64,000 bases of DNA from Terrabacter sp. Root181 (GCF_001428505.1 NZ_LMHU01000001.1:264273-328272), one strand, 5' to 3'; counted from the stretch's first letter, positions 33,821-44,045 are shown. A program made the numbers and translations. The notes: a model not told the origin generated them from the sequence alone.

Positions 33821-34000
33821 GAGTTTCTCGGCGGGCTCAACAGTCCCCAGGACTGCGCGTAGAGCCGACGGGAAGGCGAGGGCTTGAGCTCCCCCCGTAC
33901 GAAATCCCCAGAAGTGTGCACATGGCTGCATATGGTGCGCCACACTCGGTGGAAGGACCGCCGCCGAGCGGTCACAGGGATGCGAGCGTGAGGGGACCAC

Positions 34001-35476
34001 GTGAGCCAGAACCAGCCTCCAGTCGTGCAGGACAACCGGCGTTTTGGCAGTCGCTTGGCGGACCGGGTGTTCCGTCCACGCTACGCAGGGCGCAGTGCGT
34101 TGACCGCCATCAGCCTGGCGATGTTTGTCGGCATCGTCTCGGTCGTGGCCATCGCGTTCGTGCTGACGTGGATGAACAGCCAGAACTTCATCCCCGCCGA
34201 GATCGCGATCGCGCTCGTCGTCATCCTCGGAGCGCTGGTACTCGTGCTCTGTGTCGCCTGCCTCTCCATCGTGCTGAAGCGACTGGCGCTGGCCGACAAG
34301 CGGTATGCGATGGGCCTGCCGGACGGCAGCATCCGGGCCATCCTCGCGCTCATGCTCGTGCTCCTCTTCGGCGTGGTGTCGGTCTTCCTCGTGGGGTCGG
34401 CGCAGCGTGGCGGCTTTGAGGGGCGCAAGCTGGACAACCTCTCCACCGCTCAGGTCGACGCGATCCCGGTGGACCAGGTGCTGTCGAAGGTCGAGACCTC
34501 GGACGGGTCCGGTCTGTATGACGTGGTCCTTGTCGCGGCGCCCAACGAGTCCTTCGACGACCTGTCCAAGCAGCTGCTGACGACTCTCGCGACGCTCGTG
34601 GTCGCCATCGCCGCCTTCTACTTCGGGGCGTCGACGGTCACGAACGCGGTCGAGACGGTGAACCCCAGGCGTCCAGCGGCGGACGACGGCGAGGGTGAGG
34701 AGATCACTGCCGAGGAGGCGGCGAAGAGGGCCGAAGCCGAGAAGGCCAAGGCTGCGGAGGCGGCGAAGCAGGCCGAAGTCGACAAGGCCAAGGCTGCGGA
34801 GGCGGCGGAGAAGGCTCAGGCTGAGGAGGCGGCGAAGCAGGCCGAGGCGGAGAAGGCTCAGGCTGAGGAGGCGGCGAGGAAGGCCGACGCCGACACGGCT
34901 CAGACCGAAGGCGCAGCCAAGACCCCAGGAGCCGAAGTTCCCCTGGTCAGCGATCCTTTTGTCGGGACGTCCGAAACGGCTGCGCCGGTGGCATTCCCGG
35001 ACACCGAGGCAGCCGCAAGACTCGCGCGGTCGACTCAGGCGTTCAAGGCGGTCGAGGCCATGGCGGTTGCCGCCCAGGCGGCCCTGGCCGAGCTGTCGCG
35101 CGTGAGAGTCGAGACGACCGAAGCCGCAGGCGACGCAGCAACAGGCACCGCAGCAACAGTGACGGGTGATGCAGCGCCATCGCAGGTCGGACTGGAGACT
35201 GGTGACGATGAGGCGCAGCAGCCGAACGGTCGGAACACCGAGGCTGACGCGAACCGCGAGTCGGCGGCTGGTCCGGGCACCGACGAGCACGGTGGGGAGA
35301 ACGCCACACCCGCCTCGTCCACGACGTCGCGCGAGTCCACTCCCGACACCGCCACGACAGAAGACGCGCCAGCCCCGGAGCCGAGCACCCAGGAGCCCCC
35401 ACCCGCCGCCGTCGCCGAGGACGAGGGCGAGGCGGACAGCTCCGGCGAAGGACCTGACGAGTCCGTCGGGCGCTGA
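34001..35476 (+). CDS. membrane protein with long Ala/Glu/Lys coiled-coil
   Basis: 491 aa from a GTG at 34001 with GAGGGGACC upstream. Hydrophobic segments at about 32-60, 65-90 and 107-130, then an extracytoplasmic or cytoplasmic segment of about 65 residues and a fourth hydrophobic segment (LLTTLATLVVAIAAFYFGAS). From about residue 230 to 310 the repeat AEEAAKRAEAEKAKAAEAAK predicts a long coiled coil, encoded by near-identical DNA repeats at about 34705-34900. The C-terminal 170 residues are acidic and disordered. I recognise no family; a scaffold role is only a guess. Confidence 0.65.
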   Translation: MSQNQPPVVQDNRRFGSRLADRVFRPRYAGRSALTAISLAMFVGIVSVVAIAFVLTWMNSQNFIPAEIAIALVVILGALVLVLCVACLSIVLKRLALADKRYAMGLPDGSIRAILALMLVLLFGVVSVFLVGSAQRGGFEGRKLDNLSTAQVDAIPVDQVLSKVETSDGSGLYDVVLVAAPNESFDDLSKQLLTTLATLVVAIAAFYFGASTVTNAVETVNPRRPAADDGEGEEITAEEAAKRAEAEKAKAAEAAKQAEVDKAKAAEAAEKAQAEEAAKQAEAEKAQAEEAARKADADTAQTEGAAKTPGAEVPLVSDPFVGTSETAAPVAFPDTEAAARLARSTQAFKAVEAMAVAAQAALAELSRVRVETTEAAGDAATGTAATVTGDAAPSQVGLETGDDEAQQPNGRNTEADANRESAAGPGTDEHGGENATPASSTTSRESTPDTATTEDAPAPEPSTQEPPPAAVAEDEGEADSSGEGPDESVGR

Positions 35477-35497
35477 TCGCCCACGCATGCCTCTGAC

Positions 35498-35517
35498 CCC
35501 CGCCCTGGTCGGCGGGG
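35498..35517. terminator. bidirectional hairpin terminator
   Basis: CCCCGCC and GGCGGGG with a 6-nt loop lie between the convergent coiled-coil and DUF222-HNH genes. Confidence 0.65.
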
Positions 35518-35532
35518 TGCGGGGCGGGCGAG

Positions 35533-37137
35533 TCAGGTGTGCCAGGTGACGCCGGTGGCGGTGACCGTCGCCGTGAGGTCGCGGTCGTGGACCTCGGTGT
35601 GGTGCCTCGGGCAGAGCAGGGCCCCGTTGCTCACCGAGGTGCGGCCGCCGTGCCGCCAATGCGTCACGTGGTGAGCGTCGCACCAGGTCGAGGGGACCGT
35701 GCACCCGTCGAAGCTGCAGCCCTGGTCACGGGCGATGAGTGCGAGGCGCTGGCCTCGGGTGAAGAGGCGCTGACTGCGCCCGACGTCGAGGGGCTCGCTG
35801 TCACGGCCGAGCACCATCGGGATGATCTCGGCGTCGCAGGCCATCCGGCGCACCACCGCGGGCGACAGGACGTCGCCGGTGAGCGTGCTGCCGGAGCCGC
35901 GGACGTCGTCGACGAGTGACTCGAGGTCGATGAGGACGACGACCTTGGCCTTGTCGGTGGTCGGGACGCCGTCGGCCGACGCGACCCCGCGCTGCACCAT
36001 CGTCAGCAGGGCGTCCATGCGGCGTCGCGCGGGAGTGCGGTCGTCGGGCGTGACCGTGCGGCCGTGCTCGTCCTTCTCGGGGCAGGGGATCGACAGCGGG
36101 TCGATCGCGGCCTTGAGCACGGCTGCGCCCTCGGGGTCGAGCACGCCGCGCAGGCCGACCATGCCGTTGGCGTTGGGCGGCGTGAACCACAGGCCACGGG
36201 CCTCGCGGCGCCCTCGGTCGAGCCTGTCCTCGTCGCGAGGCGGCCGCACCTGCTCGGCGTGGTGCCGGACGAGACGGGCCAGCTCCTCGGGCCGCAGCCG
36301 CGGTGCCTGCTCGGTGACGTCGGCCAGCGCGGTGACGAGGTCGTCGGGGTCGGCCACCGGCGTCGTGCGCGCGTCGAACTCGACGATCTGCGCAGCGTTG
36401 CCGACGGTGACCTGCTGGGTCGCCACGAGCAGCCGCAGCCGCGCCCAGCGTGCCTCGGCCAGGGCCGTGCCGACCGTGACGAACGCCTTCGCCTGCCCGG
36501 CCGTCAGGCTCGGGTCGTGGCTGCGCAGCCAGTCGGTGCGCGACAGCCCGTCGGGCGGCTCGATGCCGCGCGACACGAGCTCGGAGACGATGGTGACGAG
36601 CGTGACCTCGTGGGCGCGTCGTTGGTGTGCGACCCGCTCGGCCGCGGCCGTGAGCTCGGCCTCGGCGTGTGCCGCGAGGCCCAGCCCGGCAGCCGCCTCG
36701 AAGGCAATCGCCTCCTGCTGAGCGCGTCGGCCGTCGACCTCCGCTTCACGCTCCGCCCGGGCCTCCCCTCGCGCCGCGGTGGCCTCGACCCAGGACGGGT
36801 CGTCGACCATCTGCTCGTAGGCGGCGGCGTCGAGCCGTGGCACCCGACGCAGGTCGGGCCCCTCGAGAGCGTCCGCGTCATCGAGCGCCAGCCCGGACCA
36901 CGGCCCACCCGGCCGCGGCTCCGGTCGAACGTGGGGCGCCACGCGCGGGCCCCGTGCCCCCGCCAGTGCGCCCGCCCGCGCGGACGGTCCGGTGGTCCGG
37001 GACGGGGGAGACGGCACACGCCCGGAGAAGCGCTCCCAGAACCCGCCCTCGGCCACACCGCCCGTGGCACGCTGGCGCGCCTCGAGGTCGGTGAGCCGGC
37101 TCCTCAGGAGCTCGAGCGTCGTGGGTTCCGTTGCCAT
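35533..37137 (-). CDS. DUF222 - HNH endonuclease domain protein
   Basis: 534 aa from the ATG at 37137. The DUF222 domain spans the middle (LARLVRHHAEQVRPPRDEDR, LRGVLDPEGAAVLKAAIDPL), and the C-terminal HNH module reads CSFDGCTVPSTWCDAHHVTH, WRHGGRTSVSNGALLCPRHH, TEVHDRD, with the zinc/catalytic His and Cys residues intact. The family is multi-copy in actinobacteria (13E12-type repeat genes) and behaves like a mobile gene; its function is unproven. A 70-bp copy of its 5' end and leader (37084-37153) occurs at 49821-49890 next to the IS scar. Confidence 0.88.
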   Translation of the reverse strand: MATEPTTLELLRSRLTDLEARQRATGGVAEGGFWERFSGRVPSPPSRTTGPSARAGALAGARGPRVAPHVRPEPRPGGPWSGLALDDADALEGPDLRRVPRLDAAAYEQMVDDPSWVEATAARGEARAEREAEVDGRRAQQEAIAFEAAAGLGLAAHAEAELTAAAERVAHQRRAHEVTLVTIVSELVSRGIEPPDGLSRTDWLRSHDPSLTAGQAKAFVTVGTALAEARWARLRLLVATQQVTVGNAAQIVEFDARTTPVADPDDLVTALADVTEQAPRLRPEELARLVRHHAEQVRPPRDEDRLDRGRREARGLWFTPPNANGMVGLRGVLDPEGAAVLKAAIDPLSIPCPEKDEHGRTVTPDDRTPARRRMDALLTMVQRGVASADGVPTTDKAKVVVLIDLESLVDDVRGSGSTLTGDVLSPAVVRRMACDAEIIPMVLGRDSEPLDVGRSQRLFTRGQRLALIARDQGCSFDGCTVPSTWCDAHHVTHWRHGGRTSVSNGALLCPRHHTEVHDRDLTATVTATGVTWHT

Positions 37138-37438
37138 GAAACAACTTTAGAGGCGACCACCGACAGTGCCCCGACCTCCGAACCGCCCTCGGCAGCACAG
37201 CCCTCACCCAGTCCCCGCGCAGCCCGCACCCAGCCCTCATCCGGCCGTCCACCAGTCCGCGCCCAGCCCGCACCCAGCCCCGACGAAGCCGCGCCCGCCG
37301 ATCGCCCGCCACCACACGGCATACGCAATCACCTGCGCCACAGCGGGATTCGCGTTCGGCCACGGGCGCGACGGGCCGAGAGTACGTTCCGAGGATCGGG
37401 GGATCGTCACCGTTCACGAGACCTTGAAGAGGTGCACC

Positions 37439-39148
37439 ATGGGCAACACCCGTCGGCGGAGGGTGGCCGTCTTGGCCAGCCTCGGCCTCGTCTCCATCGC
37501 GTTCACGGCGATCCCGGCCGGTGGGTCGGCCAGTGCGGCGCCGCCGGGACACGCCCACGCCTCCCCGCACCTCAAGCATGCCCAGCCACTCAGGGTCAAC
37601 GCGCTGCTCGACGGTCAGGACGAGGACAACGGTGCCGCCGAACCGAGCCTCTCGGCGCTGTGCCAGAGCTACCTCGGCGCGCCGAACCCCTACGGCAACC
37701 CGGCCCCGAACGTCGACGCGATCGTCGGCGACAGCATCGTGCAGGCCGGCTCGCAGACGGGCTGCGCGGCCGCGCAGAACGAGACGACCGTCGCGGTCAA
37801 CCCGGCCAACCCGCGCAACATCGTGGCCGGCGCGAACGACTACCGACTCTTCAACTCGCGTGAGGGCCGCAACGACTCCTATGGCTTCGCCTACACGTCG
37901 ATGGACGGGGGTGCCACGTGGACGAACGTCGCGCTGCCGCACCTGACCTTCTCGACGGGGGCCACCGGTGCGCTATCCGACATGGACGGGGCGGGCGACC
38001 CCGCCATCGCCTTCGGACCCAACAACACCGTCTACTTCGCCAACATCGCCTTCAGCCGGCTCAACGACGGCAGCGCGATCACCGTCAACGTCTCGCACGA
38101 CGGCGGCGTCACGTGGGGCGAGCCCTCGATCGTGGCGCTCGACGGCGCGGACGCGAGTGGCAACCCCGTGCCGACCGACGTCTTCAACGACAAGGAGTGG
38201 ATCGGGGTCGACCAGAGCAGCGGCGCCGCCTACGTGTCGTGGACCCGGTTCGACTCGACCGCATCGCCCATCGTCGTGTCGAAGTCGGTCGACGGCGGCG
38301 CGACGTGGAGCCCGCGCACCTCGGTCACGCCGACCTTCACCCCGGGCGGCGTCACGCCCTTCGACCAGGGCTCGTTCCCGCTGGTCGGGTCCGACGGGGC
38401 CGTCTACATCGCCTACGAGGGATCGGTCTGCCAGTCCCTCGCGTGCGACCAGGCCACCGACCACGACGCCGTCGTCGTGGCCAAGTCGACGAACGGTGGC
38501 GCGACCTTCAGCAGCCGGGAGGTGTCGGCCGACTACGACTTCCCCTTCAACCGGGACCTCCAGACCCCGGCCCTGACCGGCGAGAACTTCCGGATCAACA
38601 GCTACCCGTCGCTCGCCATCGACCGGACGAACAACCGCCTCTACGTCGCGTGGGCGGACGACCGGAACGGCTCCTACGACAGCTCCGGCCAGTCGATCAG
38701 GACCAACGGTGACGTCTTCGTCGCGACCTCCGGCAACGGGGTCCAGTGGCAGGCGCCGGTTGCTCTCGGCTCCGCGGCGGACGAGGTCTTCCCTGCCGTC
38801 GCCGCCTACAACGGGCGCGTCGCCGTCTCGACCTACACGCGCTCGTACAACCCCAACGGGGTCGGCCTCGACGTCGTCATGAACGGCGCGACCGGCATCG
38901 GCAACCTCAAGAAGTCGCCGACGACACGCGTGACCACCGCGACGAGCAACCCGCAGGTGCAGTTCGTGACCATCGGCGCCGTGTCGGGCCAGGAGCTGCA
39001 GGGCGCGTTCATCGGCGACTACACGAGCATCGCGATGGGCAGCGACCTCGTCGCCCACCCGGTGTGGACCGACTTCCGCGGCAACCCGACGCTGACCGGG
39101 TCGACGCCCAACCAGGAGGTCTACACGTCGTCGGTGCGCGTGCGCTGA
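37439..39148 (+). CDS. secreted BNR/Asp-box (sialidase-like) beta-propeller protein
   Basis: 569 aa from the ATG at 37439 with GAGGTG upstream. Signal peptide MGNTRRRRVAVLASLGLVSI up to about SASA. Asp-box motifs SMDGGATW, SHDGGVTW, SVDGGATW and STNGGATF recur through the chain, as in sialidase-type propellers. The catalytic Arg triad/Tyr-Glu of true sialidases was not identified, so it may be a binding protein or another hydrolase. Four cysteines in the N-terminal third and one pair later could form disulfides. Monocistronic. Confidence 0.75.
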   Translation: MGNTRRRRVAVLASLGLVSIAFTAIPAGGSASAAPPGHAHASPHLKHAQPLRVNALLDGQDEDNGAAEPSLSALCQSYLGAPNPYGNPAPNVDAIVGDSIVQAGSQTGCAAAQNETTVAVNPANPRNIVAGANDYRLFNSREGRNDSYGFAYTSMDGGATWTNVALPHLTFSTGATGALSDMDGAGDPAIAFGPNNTVYFANIAFSRLNDGSAITVNVSHDGGVTWGEPSIVALDGADASGNPVPTDVFNDKEWIGVDQSSGAAYVSWTRFDSTASPIVVSKSVDGGATWSPRTSVTPTFTPGGVTPFDQGSFPLVGSDGAVYIAYEGSVCQSLACDQATDHDAVVVAKSTNGGATFSSREVSADYDFPFNRDLQTPALTGENFRINSYPSLAIDRTNNRLYVAWADDRNGSYDSSGQSIRTNGDVFVATSGNGVQWQAPVALGSAADEVFPAVAAYNGRVAVSTYTRSYNPNGVGLDVVMNGATGIGNLKKSPTTRVTTATSNPQVQFVTIGAVSGQELQGAFIGDYTSIAMGSDLVAHPVWTDFRGNPTLTGSTPNQEVYTSSVRVR

Positions 39149-39330
39149 GGTAGCGCTTGCTAGCGCCGACGTGGCGCTGACGTGGCGCTGACGCGCAGAT
39201 GGCGTATGCCGGTGCGCCGGGTTCGTCCGGGCCCACCGGTTTCGTCGGCAATGGCACCAAGGAGCGGATCGTGCCCCTATCCTGAGCCCGCCGCACCACG
39301 GTGGGCGGCCCGACACAGGGGATCCAACGC

Positions 39331-42300
39331 ATGCCCACTCTGCGCGCCGTCGCGGCTGCTTTCGCGGCGTCCTTGACGCTGACCACCATCGCCGTCCCGA
39401 CAGCGGGTGCCCCCGCTCGGGCGGCGACAGCCTCCTCGACAGCACCTGCGGCTGGAGACGTGTCACAGACCCGTCGGGAGCGGGCCGGCTCGGTGGACCG
39501 CTCGACGACCACGCGTGCGGCTGCCCCGACCGACTCGACCGCCGCCACGCCGCAGCGCACCCCACGGACGACGTCCTCGGCTTCGACGTCGGCTGACGAC
39601 GCCACCGCTGCCCCGTCGCCGACCGACGGAGCCCGCACGGCCACGGCCACGGGCACGGGCACGGCCGCCGGCACGGTCTCGGCAGCATCACTCCCGGGCG
39701 GCATGCACGCGCTGCCGGCGCACCGCCTCCTCGACACCCGCACCGGCCTCGGCGCTGCCAAGGCGGCGGTCGCCGCCGGCTCGAGCGTGTCGTTCCCGGT
39801 GACCGGGCGCGAGGGCGTGCCCGCGACCGGTGTCGGCGCGGTGGCCCTGACGGTCACGGTCGTGTCACCGACCGGCCCGGGGTTCGTGACGGCGTACGCC
39901 GCGGCGTCGCCGGTGCCGACGGCGTCGTCGCTCAACTACGCGACGGGTGACGTCGCGACGAACCTCGTCGTCACTCGCCTCTCGGCCGACGGACGCGCCG
40001 AGCTGCGCGTCGGCGGCTCCGGGTCGACGCAGCTGCTCGCGGAGGTCGTCGGCTGGGTCGAGGCCGGCGACGGGACCGAGCCGGGCGCGTACTCCCCGCT
40101 GGCCCCGCAGCGGCTCCTCGACACCCGCGACGGGACGGGTGCCCCGAAGGGCATCCTGGCCGGTGGCTCCACGGTGCGGCTCGCGGTGGCCGGGCGCGGT
40201 GGTGTCCCGGCCGAGGGCGCGGGTGCGGTCCTGCTCAACGTCACGGCGGTCGGCGGTACGGCTGCCGGCTTCCTCACCGTGGCGCCGACCCTGACGGGTG
40301 ACGCCACGACCTCGAACCTGAACTACAACGCCGGTCAGGTGCGCGCGAACCTCGTGCTGGTTCCGCTGTCGGACACGGGTTCGGTCGACCTGCGGGTCAC
40401 GAGCAACGGGTCGGTGCACGCGATCGCCGACGTCGTCGGCTGGGTGCGCACGGGAACTCCGGTCGCAGACGGGTCCATGGCGGCCGTCGCGCCGGTGCGC
40501 CTCCTCGACACGAGGACCGATGGTGGTGGGCAGGTCTACAACAACGGCTGGGCCGAGATCCCGGTCACGGGCGTCGCCGGGGTGCCGTACGGCGGCGTGC
40601 ACGCGGTCCTGCTCAACGTCACCGCGACGCGTGCGACCGCGCAGGGTCGCGTCAGCGTGCTCCCGGGCGCGAGCAACCTGCCGACCGGCTCGCAGGTGCA
40701 GTTCACCAAGGGACGCAACGACGCCAACCTCGTCCTCGCCCCGGTGTCGGCCGACGGCTGGGTCGACCTCCTCGTGCAGTCCTCGGGGTCGGTCGACCTC
40801 GTGGCCGACATCGTCGGTTACGTCACCGGCCCCACCGCCGACGTCCAGCCCCCGGGCTCGGTGACGGGGCTGACCGTGACGCAGCCGACGAAGAACTCGA
40901 TCTCCCTCTCGTGGCAGAACCCCACCGACGGGGACCTGAGCGGCGTCACGATCCGCCGGGTCGCCGACGGCGCGACGACCGGCGACCCCTTCGAGGGCAC
41001 CGTCGTCGCCGAGACCACCGGCACGACGTTCACCGACACGAACCTCGCGCCCGGCACGACCTACGGCTACTCGGTGTGGGCGCACGACTCGTTCCCGAAC
41101 ATCTCCGCGCCGGTCGAGGACTCGCGCGCCACGACGGCGCTCGCGTGGTCGGCCCCCGTGCGGGTCGCGCCCTACGTCGGGGCTCCGCGCACCATCTCGT
41201 GCGTGACCACCACGTGGTGCATGGTGGGCGATGCGTCCGGCCAGTTCCTGACGTGGAACGGCACGGCCTGGAGCGCGCCGAAGCGAGCCGTCACCCTCGC
41301 GGACACCGACACGGACGGCGGCTTCTCGTCGCTGTCGTGCGTGTCGTCGTCGTTCTGCGCAGCGGTCGCGGACAGCGGCGGGATCGTCACCTACCGGAGC
41401 GGCGTCTGGAGTGCCGTCACCCGGATCAAGAGCACCACCGGCCTCGAGCTGGTGGCCGCGTCGGTCACCTGCACCTCGACGACCTTCTGCGTCGCCGTCG
41501 GGCAGGACGACAGCTGGAAGGGCTGGACTGCACGCTTCAACGGCAGGTCGTGGACGGCTGCGACCAAGCTGACGGCACCCACGGGCCGGCTCGACTGCGT
41601 GTCCACGACCTTCTGCGTGGCCATCGGCCAGGACATGTACGGCGCCGGATGGGCCACCCGCTGGAACGGCAGCACGTGGACGTCGACGAAGATCCAGCCC
41701 AACGGCTCGTCCACCTACGACGTGTCGTGCACGAGCGCCACCTTCTGCATGGCGACCTCGAGCGGGGGACTGTCGGTCCGCTGGAACGGGTCGTCGTGGA
41801 AGACCCTGCCCACCTTCGACTCCACCAACGGATTCCAGGGCTACGACGTGTCGTGCTCCTCGACGACGTTCTGCATCACCGCCGACTACGAGCGCGGCTA
41901 CTCACGGTGGAACGGGACGACCTGGAGCCGGGTCACGGCGTTCGGAGCGCCTCGGGGCTTCACGTTGTCCTGCGTCTCCACGACCTGCATCGGCGCCGAG
42001 TCCCTGGGGCGCTACACCCGCTTCAACGGAACGTCGTGGTCGACGCTGACCAGCTTCGACGCGACCCGCGGCGGCATCATCGACCTTGCGTGCGGCGCCA
42101 CGACGAACTGCCTCGCCACCGACGAGCGCGGCAAGGCCTACCGCTGGAACGGCACGTCGTGGGCCGACCCGGTCACCATCTCGTCCGTCGCCTCGAACGC
42201 AGCCTGCGCCAGCTCGACGTGGTGTCTCACGAACGCGTCCTCGGCGCGCACGTGGCGCAGCGTGAGCGGGTCGACCTGGTCTGCCAACGGGGCCGCTCCT

Positions 42301-42903
42301 GCCGACCTCGGCGACGCCGACTGCCCCGTGGCGGGGTGGTGCGTCGCCTTCGACTCCTTCGGCCACGCCAGCACCTTCAACGGCACGTCGTGGAGCGCCT
42401 ACAAGACGGTCTTCACCTACAACGGCGGGGCGCCGACCGCGGTCGACTGCCTGAGCAAGACGTTCTGCATCGCCGTCCACGGCGGCAGCGGCTACTGGTC
42501 GCGGTGGAACGGGTCGACGTGGTCGACGCAGACGGACCTGGCGAGCGGCACCGACCGCAGTGCCGTCGTGTCGTGCGCGTCGACGACGATGTGCCTCGCC
42601 GTCGACGAGGGCGGCACGAGCCTCCGGTTCGACGGGACGACGTGGCGACGCCTCGTCGCGCCCACGGACTACCAGCTGGAGGGCGCCTACGACGTGGCCT
42701 GCCCGACGACGAGCTTCTGCTCGGCGCTGCTCAACGGCGGGTCGGTCGCGACCTTCAACGGGACGGCGTGGAACACGGCCGCCCAGGAGACGGGCCTCTA
42801 CGACGTCTGGGACAAGCCCGCCGACCGCGTCTACGAGCTCGAGTGCCCGTCGACGTACGCGTGCGTCGTGGCCGGCCGCGTCAAGGTGGTGACGTCGCAC
42901 TGA
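39331..42903 (+). CDS. large secreted modular protein: three cell-wall-type repeats, Fn3, WNGTxW repeat propeller
   Basis: 1190 aa from the ATG at 39331. Signal peptide to about residue 33, low-complexity Thr/Ala linker, then three repeats of about 125 residues (starting near 129, 257 and 387) each with RLLDTR, VPxxGxxAVLLNVT, NLVLxPLS and IADVVGW blocks, a module common in secreted actinobacterial proteins. An Fn3-like domain begins near 507 (PPGSVTGLTVTQPTKNSISL). From about 608 to the end some 12 short repeats carry C-x(2)-T-x-FC-x-A and RWNGTSWS, probably a beta-propeller held by disulfides. Likely binds an extracellular polymer; no catalytic domain seen. Confidence 0.78.
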   Translation: MPTLRAVAAAFAASLTLTTIAVPTAGAPARAATASSTAPAAGDVSQTRRERAGSVDRSTTTRAAAPTDSTAATPQRTPRTTSSASTSADDATAAPSPTDGARTATATGTGTAAGTVSAASLPGGMHALPAHRLLDTRTGLGAAKAAVAAGSSVSFPVTGREGVPATGVGAVALTVTVVSPTGPGFVTAYAAASPVPTASSLNYATGDVATNLVVTRLSADGRAELRVGGSGSTQLLAEVVGWVEAGDGTEPGAYSPLAPQRLLDTRDGTGAPKGILAGGSTVRLAVAGRGGVPAEGAGAVLLNVTAVGGTAAGFLTVAPTLTGDATTSNLNYNAGQVRANLVLVPLSDTGSVDLRVTSNGSVHAIADVVGWVRTGTPVADGSMAAVAPVRLLDTRTDGGGQVYNNGWAEIPVTGVAGVPYGGVHAVLLNVTATRATAQGRVSVLPGASNLPTGSQVQFTKGRNDANLVLAPVSADGWVDLLVQSSGSVDLVADIVGYVTGPTADVQPPGSVTGLTVTQPTKNSISLSWQNPTDGDLSGVTIRRVADGATTGDPFEGTVVAETTGTTFTDTNLAPGTTYGYSVWAHDSFPNISAPVEDSRATTALAWSAPVRVAPYVGAPRTISCVTTTWCMVGDASGQFLTWNGTAWSAPKRAVTLADTDTDGGFSSLSCVSSSFCAAVADSGGIVTYRSGVWSAVTRIKSTTGLELVAASVTCTSTTFCVAVGQDDSWKGWTARFNGRSWTAATKLTAPTGRLDCVSTTFCVAIGQDMYGAGWATRWNGSTWTSTKIQPNGSSTYDVSCTSATFCMATSSGGLSVRWNGSSWKTLPTFDSTNGFQGYDVSCSSTTFCITADYERGYSRWNGTTWSRVTAFGAPRGFTLSCVSTTCIGAESLGRYTRFNGTSWSTLTSFDATRGGIIDLACGATTNCLATDERGKAYRWNGTSWADPVTISSVASNAACASSTWCLTNASSARTWRSVSGSTWSANGAAPADLGDADCPVAGWCVAFDSFGHASTFNGTSWSAYKTVFTYNGGAPTAVDCLSKTFCIAVHGGSGYWSRWNGSTWSTQTDLASGTDRSAVVSCASTTMCLAVDEGGTSLRFDGTTWRRLVAPTDYQLEGAYDVACPTTSFCSALLNGGSVATFNGTAWNTAAQETGLYDVWDKPADRVYELECPSTYACVVAGRVKVVTSH

Positions 42904-42919
42904 CGCGCGACGGCGCGTG

Positions 42920-43939
42920 TCAGGTGAGGGAGCGGATCGAGGCGCGTAACTGGACGGGCATCTCGACGAGGTGCTCGCCCTGTGGCTCGTCGCCCAGGAC
43001 GAGCTCCATCGCGCGCCGACCCATCTCCTCGTAGGGCAGCCGGGCCGTCGTGAGCGCGGGCCGCAGGTAGGAGGCGATCTCGTCGTCGTCGAACGATGCG
43101 ATGGACACGTCGTCGGGCACGCGCAGGCCTCGCTCGGCCAGGGCCTGGTAGGCACCGAACGCGACGCGGTCGTTGAGGCAGAGCAATGCGGTCACCGGGG
43201 TGCCGGCGTCGAGGACCTGCATCGTCCCGGCGTAGCCGTTGGCCGGTTCCCACGAGCCGACGTCGACGACCGCGACCGGCGTCGCACCGGCCTCGGCTAG
43301 AGCCTCGTCGATGCCGGCGAAGCGGGCACCGATCGTCACCGAGGCGCGCCGGTCGGCGGGAGCGCTCGGGGCACTGCCGATGATGCCGATGCCCTCGCCG
43401 TGCCCGTGCTCGAGGAGGAGTCGCATCATGGCGCGGCCCGCCTCGTGCTCGGCCGGCAGGACGGAGGCGGACGACCCGGCGCCGGCGCTGTTGGCCGTGA
43501 CGATGCGCATCGACTCGGGCAGCGGCGGCAGGTCGAGGAGCCGGGCGGCCATCGAGCCGAAGACGAGCCCGTCGACCTGGCGGTCGATCATGAACTCGAG
43601 CGCCTTGGCGCGCTGCTTCGGGTGGTGGCCGGTCTCGGCGATGAGGACGCCCTGGTCGCGCTCGTCGGCGACGTCGAGCAGGCCGCGGATCATGGCGGAC
43701 GCGAAGCGCGTGATCGTCACCTCGTCGGAGATGAAGCCGATGGTGCCGGTCGTGCCCATGCGCAGCGACCGGGCCGCGGGGTTGGGGCGGTAGTTGAGCT
43801 CGCGTGCGGCTTCGTGGATGCGGGCGATCGCATCCGGTGAGAGCCGTGACCCGGGGCGGTCGTTGAGCACCAGGCTGACGGCCGTCTTCGACAGGCCGGA
43901 GCGGGCTGCGACGTCGGCGAGCGTCGGTCGCTTGTTCAT
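42920..43939 (-). CDS. LacI-family transcriptional regulator of the sugar operon
   Basis: 339 aa from the ATG at 43939 with GGGGGAC upstream. The N-terminal LacI DNA-binding domain is PTLADVAARSGLSKTAVSLV plus the hinge YRPNPAARSLR, followed by a periplasmic-binding-protein-like sensor (GTTGTIGFISDEVTITRFAS ... LLCLNDRVAFGAYQALAERG). It is divergent from the ABC operon, and two operator-like palindromes lie between, so it probably represses the operon until a sugar (or sugar phosphate) binds. Confidence 0.9.
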   Translation of the reverse strand: MNKRPTLADVAARSGLSKTAVSLVLNDRPGSRLSPDAIARIHEAARELNYRPNPAARSLRMGTTGTIGFISDEVTITRFASAMIRGLLDVADERDQGVLIAETGHHPKQRAKALEFMIDRQVDGLVFGSMAARLLDLPPLPESMRIVTANSAGAGSSASVLPAEHEAGRAMMRLLLEHGHGEGIGIIGSAPSAPADRRASVTIGARFAGIDEALAEAGATPVAVVDVGSWEPANGYAGTMQVLDAGTPVTALLCLNDRVAFGAYQALAERGLRVPDDVSIASFDDDEIASYLRPALTTARLPYEEMGRRAMELVLGDEPQGEHLVEMPVQLRASIRSLT

Positions 43940-44045
43940 CGTCCCCCCGTCGGTCGTCCCTTGGTCGCGTATGCCTTGGGCACCCTCCGTGGGTGCCCTG
44001 CCGAGAGCGTACCCCACGGTAGGCCGGTCGCGGCCGGGTCTCTGC

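Noticed and set aside
30149-35704. 1851-codon open frame on the minus strand
   Set aside because: It is antisense to the GH31, CDF and coiled-coil genes, is Arg/Val/Asp-rich without any domain, and has no ribosome-binding site; a typical high-GC shadow.
37166-37438. In-frame extension upstream of the BNR protein
   Set aside because: It overlaps the DUF222 leader, is Pro/Arg/His-rich and lacks a ribosome-binding site; the ATG at 37439 starts a clean signal peptide.
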